64,000 bases of DNA from Promicromonospora sp. MEB111 (lineage in GTDB: Bacteria; Actinomycetota; Actinomycetes; Actinomycetales; Cellulomonadaceae): contig NZ_JARVSD010000016.1 in assembly GCF_030209445.1 (NCBI RefSeq), forward strand, positions 310,001 to 374,000, written 5' to 3'. How positions within the stretch are numbered: the first letter of the stretch is position 1; each line of letters opens with the position of its first letter. Position numbers and translations under genes: made by a program. Shown one piece after another: positions 1 to 7,977 of the stretch. The notes under the pieces were generated by a model, which saw only the letters and a list, made by a program, of their open reading frames with translations, was not told the origin of the DNA and ran no database searches.

Positions 1-1928
1 ACGCCGCCGTCGCGTCCGCCACCGGCGGCTTCACGGGTGCGGGGTACGTCGGCGGCCTCACGACGACGGGCGCGCGCGTGCTGCGCACGGTCCAGGCCGG
101 ATCGGCCGCCACGGCGACCGCGACGTTCCGGTTCGCGACGCCCGCAGGCGCGCGCACGCTCGACCTGCTGGTCAACGGCCGGGTCACCGGCCAGGTCACC
201 TTCCCCGCGGGCAGCGGCTGGCGCACGGTCACGGCGAGCGTGCCGGTCCGGGCCGGCGTCAACACGGTGGGCCTGCGGGCGGCGGGCTCGGGCGCCGACG
301 TGCTGGTCGACAGCCTCACGGTCTCGGGCGAGACCGACCTGGCCGTGCGCGGCGCGTCGACGTCTTACCAGCAGTACGAGGCCGAGGCCGGGACGACGAC
401 GGGCACCAAGCTGACGCCGTCGCGCACCTACGGCACGGTGCAGGCGGAGTCGAGCGGTCGCAGCGCCGTCCGGCTGGACGCCGTCGGCGAGAAGGTGGAC
501 GTGACCCTCACCGCCCCGGCGAGCGGGCTGGTGCTGCGCTGCTCGATCCCCGACAACGCCGCGGGTACCGGCCAGACGTCGCCCCTGGCGGTCTACGCGA
601 ACGGGACCAAGCTCAAGGACGTGACGCTGACCTCGGCGCACTCCTGGCAGTACGGCGAGTACCCGTTCCACAACGACCCGGCGCTGGGCGCCGCCCACCG
701 GTTCTACGACGAGCTGCGGTTCGAGATCCCCGAGCAGCCGGCCGGCACGGTCCTGACGCTGCAGAAGGACTCGGGCGCCGTGGCGCACGTCGACATCGAC
801 CTGGTGGAGGCCGAGCGGGTCGCTCCGGCGCTCACGGCGCCGTCGGGCGCGGTGTCGATCACGGCGCACGGCGCGACGTCGGGCGGTGGTGACGACACGG
901 CGGCGATCACGGCGGCGGTGGCCGCTGCGAAGGCCGCGGGCGTGCCGGTCTGGATCCCGGCCGGCACCTTCCACGTCAACGACGCCGTCCGGGTCTTGGG
1001 TGTGTCCGTGCTCGGTGCCGGCCCCTGGCACTCGGTGATCGTGGGCACGGGCCGCGCGGGCGGCTTCTACGCGACCGGCGGCGGGGTGACCATCGCCGAC
1101 GTCGCGATCTTCGGCTCCGCCACCGTGCGCGAGGACGCCGACGGTCAGGCCGCCATCGAGGGCGACTTCACGAGCGAGACCCTGCTGCAGAACATCTGGG
1201 TGCAGCACACCAAGGTGGGGCTGTGGGTGCGGCCGGGCTCGCGCGACCTGCTCGCGGTCGGGCTGCGCGTCCGTGACACGTACGCCGACGGCGTGAACCT
1301 GCGCTCCGGCGTGACCAACGCACAGGTGACCCAGTCGACGTTCCGCAACACGGGTGACGACGCGCTGGCCATGTGGTCGGACGGCGCGGCCGTGAGCGGC
1401 AGCGTGTTCTCGTTCAACACCGTCCAGGCGCCGGCCCTGGCCAACGGCCTGGCCGTGTACGGCGGCGGGGGCGGCAACCGGGTCGAGGACAACCTCGTGG
1501 CCGACACGGTCAACGCGGCCGCGGGCATCGCGGTCAGCACCCGGTTCGGCGTGCCGTTCACGGGCACCACCACGGTGGCCCGCAACACGCTGACCCGCAC
1601 CGGCAGCCGCGAGCCCAACTGGCCGGCCGAGCTCGGCGCGCTGTGGGTCTACGCCGACGTGCACGCCATCGACGCGCCCATCGTGATCCGCGACATGACC
1701 ATCCAGGACAGCACCTACGCGGGCGTGCTCATGTCGTGGCAGAAGTCGATCCAGCAGGTGAGCCTCGACCGGGTCGCGATCACCGGCTCGGGCACCTATG
1801 GCATCGAGCTGCACGCCGCGGGCAGCGCGACGTTCGCGAACACGACCGTGTCCGGGTCCGGGACCGCAGGGCTGCTGAACGACATGGGGTTCGTGCTCAA
1901 CCGGCTCGGGGGCAACTCCGGGTTCTGA
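1..1928 (+). CDS. GH87-like alpha-1,3-glucanase (mycodextranase), 3' part
   Basis: The frame is open from base 3, so the gene begins before the window. The visible part starts inside a beta-sandwich carbohydrate-binding module (CBM6/35 type, to about base 345). It continues with a second sandwich-like region and then, from about base 840, a right-handed parallel beta-helix with many short repeats and the phrase VWIPAGTFHVN typical of pectate-lyase-like folds. The motifs ADGVNLRSG (near 1290) and NTGDDALAMWS (near 1350) match the Asp-rich active-site region of GH87 enzymes, which cleave alpha-1,3-glucan or nigeran outside the cell. The stop is TGA at 1926-1928. The signal peptide would lie upstream and cannot be seen. 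GH55-like or other beta-helix hydrolases are the alternative. Confidence 0.75.
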   Translation, partial: AAVASATGGFTGAGYVGGLTTTGARVLRTVQAGSAATATATFRFATPAGARTLDLLVNGRVTGQVTFPAGSGWRTVTASVPVRAGVNTVGLRAAGSGADVLVDSLTVSGETDLAVRGASTSYQQYEAEAGTTTGTKLTPSRTYGTVQAESSGRSAVRLDAVGEKVDVTLTAPASGLVLRCSIPDNAAGTGQTSPLAVYANGTKLKDVTLTSAHSWQYGEYPFHNDPALGAAHRFYDELRFEIPEQPAGTVLTLQKDSGAVAHVDIDLVEAERVAPALTAPSGAVSITAHGATSGGGDDTAAITAAVAAAKAAGVPVWIPAGTFHVNDAVRVLGVSVLGAGPWHSVIVGTGRAGGFYATGGGVTIADVAIFGSATVREDADGQAAIEGDFTSETLLQNIWVQHTKVGLWVRPGSRDLLAVGLRVRDTYADGVNLRSGVTNAQVTQSTFRNTGDDALAMWSDGAAVSGSVFSFNTVQAPALANGLAVYGGGGGNRVEDNLVADTVNAAAGIAVSTRFGVPFTGTTTVARNTLTRTGSREPNWPAELGALWVYADVHAIDAPIVIRDMTIQDSTYAGVLMSWQKSIQQVSLDRVAITGSGTYGIELHAAGSATFANTTVSGSGTAGLLNDMGFVLNRLGGNSGF

Positions 1929-2125
1929 GATCGGTGCGGCGGTCGGCGCGGCGGGTCCTGAACCTGCCGTGCCGGCCGCGCAGCGGTGCCGGCCCGGGCT
2001 CACCTCGTGTAGGCCCGGGTCTCTCCGGTCTCCGGGTCGCCCGTGCCGGCGTCAGCTCCGGCTGTCCCGGCGGCGACGGCCCTGCCACGATGCAAGCCGA
2101 TCGGCCGGCACACCATCCAGTAGGC

Positions 2126-2139
2126 TTGCCGCGAGGCAA
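2126..2139. promoter_or_regulatory. Candidate LacI-type operator upstream of the first LacI gene
   Basis: TTGCC-GCGA-GGCAA is an inverted repeat centred on a CpG step, the usual form of LacI-family sites. It lies about 80 bp before the GTG start at 2217, so autoregulation is the simplest reading. This is inferred from shape and position only. Confidence 0.4.
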
Positions 2140-2216
2140 CAACACTGTCGTTGAGCGGGCCGGACATGGTCGGCGGGCGCGGCACAGCGGTTCGACGCGG
2201 ACGCAAGGAGGCCACC

Positions 2217-3221
2217 GTGGGTCGACGCGAGGACGTCGCCCGCCTCGCCGGCGTCTCGGCACGCACGGTGTCCAACGTCGTGAGCGGCACCGTCAACGTC
2301 GCCGCCGGTACCCGTGAGCGCGTGCTCGCCGCCATCGAGGAGCTCGACTACCGGCCGAGCGAGATCGGCCGGATGCTGCGCTCCGGCCGCACCGGCATGG
2401 CCGCGCTCGTGGTGCCCGACCTCGACAACCCCTACTTCGCGGAGCTCGCCCGCAAGCTCATCGAGGCCGCCCGTGCCCACGGGTACACGCTCATGATCGA
2501 GCAGACCGACGGCGACCGGGACCGCGAGCGCGAGCTGCTCGCCCGCGCCGACACCAAGGCCGTGTTCGACGGGCTGATCGTGAGCCCGCTCGGCCTCACC
2601 GACGACGACCTGACCCGGTCCTCGCGCACGCAGCGGCCCGTGGTGCTGCTGGGCGAGGAGCCGCACCCTGGCTTCGACCACGTGCACATCGACAACTTCG
2701 TGGCGTCGCGCGACGCCGTCGGGCATCTGCTGGCCACCGGGCGGCAGCGGGTGGTGGCCGTCGGAGCCCAGCGGGCGGAGGGGTCCTCCAGCTCCCTGCG
2801 CCTGGCCGGCTTCGAGGCCGCGATGGGCGCGGCACCGCACGCCTCCGCCGACGTCGCCTACGTCGACGCGTTCACCCGGCGCGGCGGGGCCGACGCCACC
2901 CGGGCCCTGCTGCGCGGGCGCACGCTGCCCGACGCCCTCTTCTGCTTCTCCGACCTGCTCGCCCTCGGCGCGCTGCGGGCGCTGCGCGAGGCAGGGATCT
3001 CCGTGCCCGAGCAGGTGGCCGTGGTCGGCTTCGACGACATCGAGGACGGCCGGTACGGCAACCCCAGCCTCACGACCGTCTCGCCCGACAAGGAGGCCAT
3101 CGCGCAGGCCGCCATGGACGCGCTGGTGCGACGGGTCGGCGGCGACGAGCGCGACGCGGTGCGCGTCATCGCACCGCACCGCCTGGTCGAGCGGGAGAGC
3201 ACCGGGGCGAGCGGCGGCTAG
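2217..3221 (+). CDS. LacI-family transcriptional regulator
   Basis: This is a 334-aa DNA-binding repressor. The N-terminal helix-turn-helix reads VARLAGVSARTVSNVVSG and is followed by the hinge helix RPSEIGRMLRSGRTG. A periplasmic-binding-protein-like sugar sensor fills the rest, with the common VVGFDDIEDGRYGNPSLTTV segment near the end. The GTG at 2217 was chosen because AAGGAGG (2205-2211) sits 5 nt upstream and the HTH then starts at residue 6 as usual; a longer frame back to 2151 has no ribosome site. It lies downstream of the GH87-like gene in the same direction, so glucan-derived oligosaccharide control of that gene is likely but unproven. Confidence 0.9.
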   Translation: MGRREDVARLAGVSARTVSNVVSGTVNVAAGTRERVLAAIEELDYRPSEIGRMLRSGRTGMAALVVPDLDNPYFAELARKLIEAARAHGYTLMIEQTDGDRDRERELLARADTKAVFDGLIVSPLGLTDDDLTRSSRTQRPVVLLGEEPHPGFDHVHIDNFVASRDAVGHLLATGRQRVVAVGAQRAEGSSSSLRLAGFEAAMGAAPHASADVAYVDAFTRRGGADATRALLRGRTLPDALFCFSDLLALGALRALREAGISVPEQVAVVGFDDIEDGRYGNPSLTTVSPDKEAIAQAAMDALVRRVGGDERDAVRVIAPHRLVERESTGASGG

Positions 3222-3508
3222 TCACGCCCCGGCCGGCGCGGGCTCCTCCTCGCCAGGCACCGCGATCTCCGGAAAACGGACGCTCGCGTCCAGCCGCAGT
3301 GCCGCGACCAGCTCGCGGTAGAGGTGGGCGATGGTCACCACGGCACCGGTGCTCGCGACGTCCCGGATCGCTTCTGCCAGCGCCGCCGAGGTGAGCAACC
3401 AGGACCTGCCGCGGCACGTCGCGGCCGACCTCGCGGTGCAGTCGTTCCGGCGCGGCGTGGCGCCCTGACCCGAGCCCGGCCGAAGCGAGGCCCGGGTCAG
3501 CGCCCCAA
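3222..3508. other. Intergenic stretch with possible gene remnants
   Basis: No complete gene is recognised. On the minus strand the last 50 or so codons before 3222 (…SAALAEAIRDVASTG…AHLYRELVAALRL…) look protein-like, and on the plus strand a frame ending near 3468 (…EVSNQDLPRHVAADLAVQSF) also does. Neither has a start, so both may be decayed C-termini. The function is unknown. Confidence 0.3.
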
Positions 3509-4594
3509 TCAGCGCGGCGCGTCCGACAGCGGGACGGCGGCGGGCCGCTCGCACCTGCTCTCGACGGCGACCGTCGCGCCGCTGTCGGCGGCCGCGAGCA
3601 GCGCGGTCATGATCTCCAGCACGTGGTAGGCGAGCTCGCCGTCGGCACGCGCGGGCACGCCCGGCGGCGTCGTCGCGAGATCCGCGACGCCGTAGCCGCG
3701 CCCCGCGTCCCGGTAGCCGGCGCTCAGCGGCAGGGTCTGCCAGGAGCCGCCGAGCTCGTGCAGCTCGACGTCGCCGTCGAACTGGTTGGGGTCGGGGACC
3801 ACGAGCGAGCCGGTCTGGCCGTGGACCTCGATGTTCGAGGCCCGCGTCGCCACGGAGTCGAAGCTCATCACCAGGGTCGACAGCGCGCCCGAGACGTGCC
3901 GGAGCACCCCGGTCACGTGCGTGTGGACGTCCACCGGCACGGTCTCGCCCGCGCGCGGGCCGGACCCGATGGTGCGCGTGGCGCGCGTGTGGCTCGCGGC
4001 GCCGACCACCGACTCGACCGGGCCGAGCAGCGTGACCAGCGCGGTCACGTAGTACGGGCCCATGTCCAGCAGCGGCCCGCCGCCGGGCTGGTAGTAGAAG
4101 TCGGGGTTGGGGTGCCAGCGCTCGTGGCCCGGCGTCGTCATGGTGGCGGTCGCGGCGACCGGAAGGCCGATCGCGCCGTCGTCGATGGCCTTGCGCGCCG
4201 TCTGCACGCCCGTGCCGAGCACGGTGTCCGGGGCGCAGCCCACCCGTACCCCGGCGGCCCGCGCGGCGTCGAGGACCGCGCGGGCCTCCGCCGGCGTGAC
4301 CGCGAGCGGCTTCTCGCCGTACACGTGCTTGCCGCCGGCGATGGCCTGCAGGGCGATCTCGGCGTGGGCGGCGGGGATCGTGAGATTGAGGACGAGGTCC
4401 ACCTCGGGGTCCGTCGTCAGCTCCGCGACGGTCAGGGCGCGGACGTCCCGTTCGGCGGCGACGGCCTTCGCGCGGTCGGCGTCGAGGTCGGCGACGGCGA
4501 CCAGGCGGACGGCGTCCAGGCGCTCGAACGTGGACAGGTACTGGCCGGCGATCGCCCCGACCCCGACGATCCCGACCCTCAGCGGCTGGCCCAC
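3509..4594 (-). CDS. Gfo/Idh/MocA-family oxidoreductase
   Basis: This 361-aa protein is predicted to be an NAD(P)-dependent sugar or inositol dehydrogenase of the cytoplasm. The N-terminal Rossmann fold opens with VGIVGVGAIAGQY. The family motif GEKPLAVTPAEA carries the catalytic Lys, and a DMGPYYVTALVTLLGPV helix follows in the C-terminal alpha/beta domain. The GTG start at 4594 overlaps the 3' end of the ThuA-like gene by 16 nt and has an AGGGGA ribosome site, so the two are translationally coupled. ThuA-like/Gfo pairs under a LacI repressor are a common actinobacterial sugar-use arrangement. The substrate is unknown. Confidence 0.88.
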   Translation of the reverse strand: MGQPLRVGIVGVGAIAGQYLSTFERLDAVRLVAVADLDADRAKAVAAERDVRALTVAELTTDPEVDLVLNLTIPAAHAEIALQAIAGGKHVYGEKPLAVTPAEARAVLDAARAAGVRVGCAPDTVLGTGVQTARKAIDDGAIGLPVAATATMTTPGHERWHPNPDFYYQPGGGPLLDMGPYYVTALVTLLGPVESVVGAASHTRATRTIGSGPRAGETVPVDVHTHVTGVLRHVSGALSTLVMSFDSVATRASNIEVHGQTGSLVVPDPNQFDGDVELHELGGSWQTLPLSAGYRDAGRGYGVADLATTPPGVPARADGELAYHVLEIMTALLAAADSGATVAVESRCERPAAVPLSDAPR

Positions 4595-5289
4595 AGGATT
4601 CCCCTCTCGATGACGGTACGGACGTTCGGGTCGTCGACGACGGCGAGCTCGTGGCCCGGCGTCGACACGAAGATGCGGCCCGCACCCCACTGGCGGGTCC
4701 AGATCGCGGGGCACGTGACCGGGCGGTGCCACGGGTCAAAGTCGCGCGCGGCGAGCGTCGTGGTCGCCAGCACGTCGTTGTACTCGTCGGACAGCACCCA
4801 GTACTGCTCGGTCGTCAGCTCGAAGTCGGAGATCCCGGCGACGATCGGGTGGTCGGCGCGTTCGGGCACGATGTCGATCGTGTGCCGCAGGAAGTTGTCG
4901 GCGGCCTCCCCCGCCAGCTCCGCGCGCGGCGCCTTGGGCGGGTGGGTGGCGAACTGGCCGCCGATCAGCTGCAGGTAGTCGGAGCTGTTGCGGTAGGAGT
5001 CGGCGATACCGCCGTGCCACCCCGCCAGCCCTGTACCGGCCGCCACCGCCGCGATCAGGCTGCTCAGCTCCGCGCTCTCGATCGTGCTCATGGTCACGGT
5101 CTGCACGATGACGTCGATGCCGGTCAGGTAGTCGGCGTCGGCATACACCGCCGTCGAGTCCTCGACCCGGACCTCGTAGCCGTGCTCCGCCAGGAACGGG
5201 AGGAACGAGTCCGTGGTCTCGACGGGCTGGTGCCCGGTCCAGCCTCCGCGCACGACCAGTGCGCGCTTGGTTCTCGACGTCGTCGTCAT
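4579..5289 (-). CDS. ThuA-like (trehalose utilisation) domain protein
   Basis: The 236-aa product has the class-I glutamine-amidotransferase-like fold of the ThuA family. Visible hallmarks are VVRGGWTGHQPVETTD near the N-terminus, GLAGWHGGIADSYRNS in the middle and HPIVAGISDFELTTEQYWV later. ThuA proteins are linked to disaccharide (trehalose, maltose) keto-sugar metabolism, but their reaction is poorly known. The ATG at 5289 was chosen because the upstream extension runs through the operator. It is the first gene of a two-gene operon with the oxidoreductase and diverges from a LacI regulator. Confidence 0.82.
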   Translation of the reverse strand: MTTTSRTKRALVVRGGWTGHQPVETTDSFLPFLAEHGYEVRVEDSTAVYADADYLTGIDVIVQTVTMSTIESAELSSLIAAVAAGTGLAGWHGGIADSYRNSSDYLQLIGGQFATHPPKAPRAELAGEAADNFLRHTIDIVPERADHPIVAGISDFELTTEQYWVLSDEYNDVLATTTLAARDFDPWHRPVTCPAIWTRQWGAGRIFVSTPGHELAVVDDPNVRTVIERGILWASR

Positions 5290-5307
5290 AGGTGCTCCGC
5301 TCCAGAA

Positions 5308-5319
5308 AGTTGCGCAACT
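5308..5319. promoter_or_regulatory. LacI operator copy 1 (thuA side)
   Basis: AGTTGCGCAACT is a perfect 12-bp palindrome with a central CG step. It is repeated at 5385-5398 in the same divergent gap, 78 bp away centre to centre. It lies just before the ThuA-like gene start. Confidence 0.75.
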
Positions 5320-5384
5320 CGTGGCTCGATGAAGTGCCAGCGACCCTTTGATACACGAGGACTTTTGCCGGATCAACCCCCAAA

Positions 5385-5398
5385 AAGTTGCGCAACTT
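5385..5398. promoter_or_regulatory. LacI operator copy 2 (lacI side)
   Basis: AAGTTGCGCAACTT is a perfect 14-bp palindrome sharing the core GTTGCGCAAC with the site at 5308-5319. The pair flanks the divergent promoters of the ThuA operon and of the LacI gene at 5424. Repression with autoregulation, possibly by looping, is inferred. Confidence 0.78.
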
Positions 5399-5423
5399 CT
5401 ACCGCCGTCGTTACGGTCGCCGC

Positions 5424-6434
5424 ATGCCGAACCCTCGCCGCACCACGCTCGCGGACGTCGCGCAGGCGGCCGGGACGACGGTGCCCACGGTCTCCAAGGT
5501 GCTCAGCGGCCGCTCAGACGTCTCAGCGGGGACCCGCGACCGGGTCATGCGCATCGTCGCGGAGCTCGGGTACCGCGGCCGCTCCGGGCGGGACGCCGCG
5601 CCGCGCGGCGAGAGCTCACTCGTCGACCTCGTGCTGAGCGGGATCGAGGGCACATGGGCCAACCGGGCGCTGAGCGGTGTGGAGCAGGCCGCCGAGGAGG
5701 CGGGTCTCGACGTCGTCGTCTCCGTGGCCCGGCCACCCGGCGACGCCTGGCTCACCCGCCTGCTCGCGCGGCGTCCGCGTGGCGCCGTGCTCGCCCTGGT
5801 CGACACCAGCGCCGAGCAGCTCGCGACGCTCGCCGCCGCCCGGGTGCCGATCGTGCTGCTGGACCCGGTGCGCCAGCCGCCGTCGTCCGTCGCGAGCGTC
5901 GGGGCGGCCAACTGGGCCGGCGGGCGGGCCGCCGCCGAGCACCTGCTGGCCCTGGGGCACCGGCGGTTCGGGATCCTGGCCGGGCAGCGCACCCACCTCT
6001 ACAGCCAGGCCCGCATCGACGGGTTCCGCTCCGCCGTCACGCAGGCAGGGCTCGACCTGCCCGACGACCGCGTGGTGCACACCGACTGGCGGCGCGAGCG
6101 GGCCACGGAGCAGGCCGTGGGCCTGCTGCGCGGCGGGACGACGCCGACGGCGGTCTTCGCGTGCTCGGACACCATCGCGCTCGGGGCGTACGACGCCGCC
6201 GCCGCGCTCGGGCTGCGCATCCCTGAGGACGTCAGCGTTGTCGGCTTCGACGACCTGCCGGAGGCGCGCTGGCTCAGCCCCGCGCTGACCACGGTGCACC
6301 AGCCCATCGCCGAGATGGGCGGGGCCGCGCTGCGCATGCTGCTGCGGATCAGCGGCGACCCGCCGCGGGAGGCACCCCGCGAGGAGCTCGCCACGCGGCT
6401 CGTGGTCCGGGGGTCGACGACGGCGGTGGGCTGA
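5424..6434 (+). CDS. LacI-family transcriptional regulator (ThuA operon)
   Basis: This 336-aa repressor has the N-terminal HTH TLADVAQAAGTTVPTVSKVLSG, then a sugar-binding core ending with VSVVGFDDLPEARWLSPALTTVHQP. The ATG at 5424 puts the HTH at residue 7, the family norm; the longer frame from 5388 would run through the operator palindrome. It diverges from the ThuA/Gfo operon and very probably binds the two GTTGCGCAAC palindromes between them. Confidence 0.9.
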   Translation: MPNPRRTTLADVAQAAGTTVPTVSKVLSGRSDVSAGTRDRVMRIVAELGYRGRSGRDAAPRGESSLVDLVLSGIEGTWANRALSGVEQAAEEAGLDVVVSVARPPGDAWLTRLLARRPRGAVLALVDTSAEQLATLAAARVPIVLLDPVRQPPSSVASVGAANWAGGRAAAEHLLALGHRRFGILAGQRTHLYSQARIDGFRSAVTQAGLDLPDDRVVHTDWRRERATEQAVGLLRGGTTPTAVFACSDTIALGAYDAAAALGLRIPEDVSVVGFDDLPEARWLSPALTTVHQPIAEMGGAALRMLLRISGDPPREAPREELATRLVVRGSTTAVG

Positions 6435-6527
6435 GCGGCCCGGGCCTTCGGGGATCACGGCCGGCGCGGACCGCTCGACGGGCACAGGCCTCGGTCACAG
6501 GTCCGCAAGGTGTCCGGTCTTGGGGGT

Positions 6528-7427
6528 ATGAGTCGATCCGTGACCTCCAGCGTCGCCCTCGGAACCCACACCATCGCCGTCCGGCACGAGAACGCCGTCA
6601 TCGACCAGCGCTACCACGTCGCCGGTGCCGGCCCCGTGTGCGTCGTCCACCCGGGCGGACCCGGGATCGGCTGGGACTACCTGCGCATGCCCGAGCTGGA
6701 GCGGACCATGACCATGGTGTACATCGAGCCCGTCGGCACCGGGGCGTCGGGCCGGCTCGCCGACCCCCGCGGATACAACCTGGGCACGTACACGCACTTC
6801 CTGCACGCGGTGGTGGAGCACCTGGGGCTACCGCAGGTCATGGTGCTCGGACACTCCCACGGCGGGTTCGTGGCCCAGCGCTACGCGCTCGACCACCCCG
6901 ACCGCGTGGCCGCGCTGGTCCTGTACGACACCTCCCCCGTGACCGGTGACGACTTCTGGCCGACGGCGGTCGCGAACATGGAACGGTTCGCGCAACGCCA
7001 CCTCGTCGAGCACCCCGAGGTGGCCGGTTACGTCGCCGGACTGACGGGCCGCCCCGAGCCGTCCGACGACGAGGGCGCGACCGAGGTGCTGCGCAGGATC
7101 TCGCCGGCCTACTTCCACGACTACTGGGGCCACGAGTCCGCCTTCGCCGTCGGGCGCAACGCCCTGCGGATGTACGCCGCCCCGGCGTGGGGCGAGGGCC
7201 CCGCCTTCGACGTGCGGGCGGAGCTGCCCGCCATCACGGCACCCACGCTGGTGCTGGTCGGCGACGACGACTTTATCTGCGGTCCGCGCTGGGCCCGGAT
7301 GATCCACGAGGCCGTGCCCCGCTCGCGGCTGGCCGTCCTCGACCGGACCGGGCACCTCGGCCACATCGAGAGCCCCGGCAAGCTCACCGCTGCGGTGACC
7401 GGGTTCCTCGCCACGGTGGCCCGGTAG
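6528..7427 (+). CDS. Alpha/beta hydrolase (proline iminopeptidase-like)
   Basis: The 299-aa protein has the alpha/beta-hydrolase fold. HPGGPGIGWDYL gives the oxyanion-hole loop of the S33 iminopeptidase group. The nucleophile elbow reads VLGHSHGGFVAQ (catalytic Ser), a likely acid Asp is in LVGDDDFICGPRW, and the catalytic His is in TGHLGHIESP. GHSHGG rather than GGSWG argues for a general hydrolase rather than a true iminopeptidase. The ATG at 6528 follows a GGGGG stretch; a GTG at 6510 is the alternative. It stands alone, followed by a long hairpin. Confidence 0.8.
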   Translation: MSRSVTSSVALGTHTIAVRHENAVIDQRYHVAGAGPVCVVHPGGPGIGWDYLRMPELERTMTMVYIEPVGTGASGRLADPRGYNLGTYTHFLHAVVEHLGLPQVMVLGHSHGGFVAQRYALDHPDRVAALVLYDTSPVTGDDFWPTAVANMERFAQRHLVEHPEVAGYVAGLTGRPEPSDDEGATEVLRRISPAYFHDYWGHESAFAVGRNALRMYAAPAWGEGPAFDVRAELPAITAPTLVLVGDDDFICGPRWARMIHEAVPRSRLAVLDRTGHLGHIESPGKLTAAVTGFLATVAR

Positions 7428-7436
7428 CCTCCCCCG

Positions 7437-7484
7437 TCGTGTCAGTCGTACAGGTCACTCGGGTGACCTGTACGACTGACACGA
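7437..7484. terminator. Perfect 22-bp hairpin after the hydrolase
   Basis: Arms 7437-7458 and 7463-7484 are perfectly complementary around a 4-nt loop (TCGG). It lies 10 bp after the hydrolase stop and 180 bp before the tRNA. There is no T-run, as is common for actinobacterial terminators. Confidence 0.7.
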
Positions 7485-7664
7485 ACGAACGGAGCGACCA
7501 CCAGTCGCGGCGACCATCACTGTCCGACGCGCGATGGCTGGGTCTAACAAAGGACGTCCGACGCTCCGACCTCGCCTGGTCGGGCACAGCCCCCGAGGTG
7601 GGGTAGTATTTCCGTCGGCCCCAAGGGGCCAAACCGGTAGCCTTGAGCATGCTCAAGATCACCG

Positions 7665-7738
<74 letters not shown>

Positions 7739-7744
7739 CCGCAT

Positions 7745-7777
7745 CAGGCCCGGGATTCCAACGGAATCCCGGGCCTG
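7745..7777 (+). terminator. Terminator of tRNA-Pro
   Basis: Arms 7745-7759 (CAGGCCCGGGATTCC) and 7763-7777 form a perfect 15-bp stem with an AAC loop, seven bases after the tRNA end, followed by a weakly T-containing stretch. Confidence 0.8.
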
Positions 7778-7977
7778 AAGGGTTTCTGAGACGTGATCCA
7801 TCCATCACTTTCCCATCACTTTGAGTGCTCCGGCGCAGGTGAGTCCTCCCCCGTGCCTCGGTTGCTACGGGTTGAATCGGGTCCCGTCGGGTTGAGCAGG
7901 GTGCTGTCTCGACACGGGATCCGTGCTTCTGGTGATCTGCGGTACCCAGTCACCGCCACGCGGGGCGGTGAGGTGCG

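Noticed and set aside
2052-3179. Minus-strand frame opposite the first LacI gene
   Set aside because: His/Gly/Val-rich shadow; the plus strand has a perfect LacI protein with AAGGAGG.
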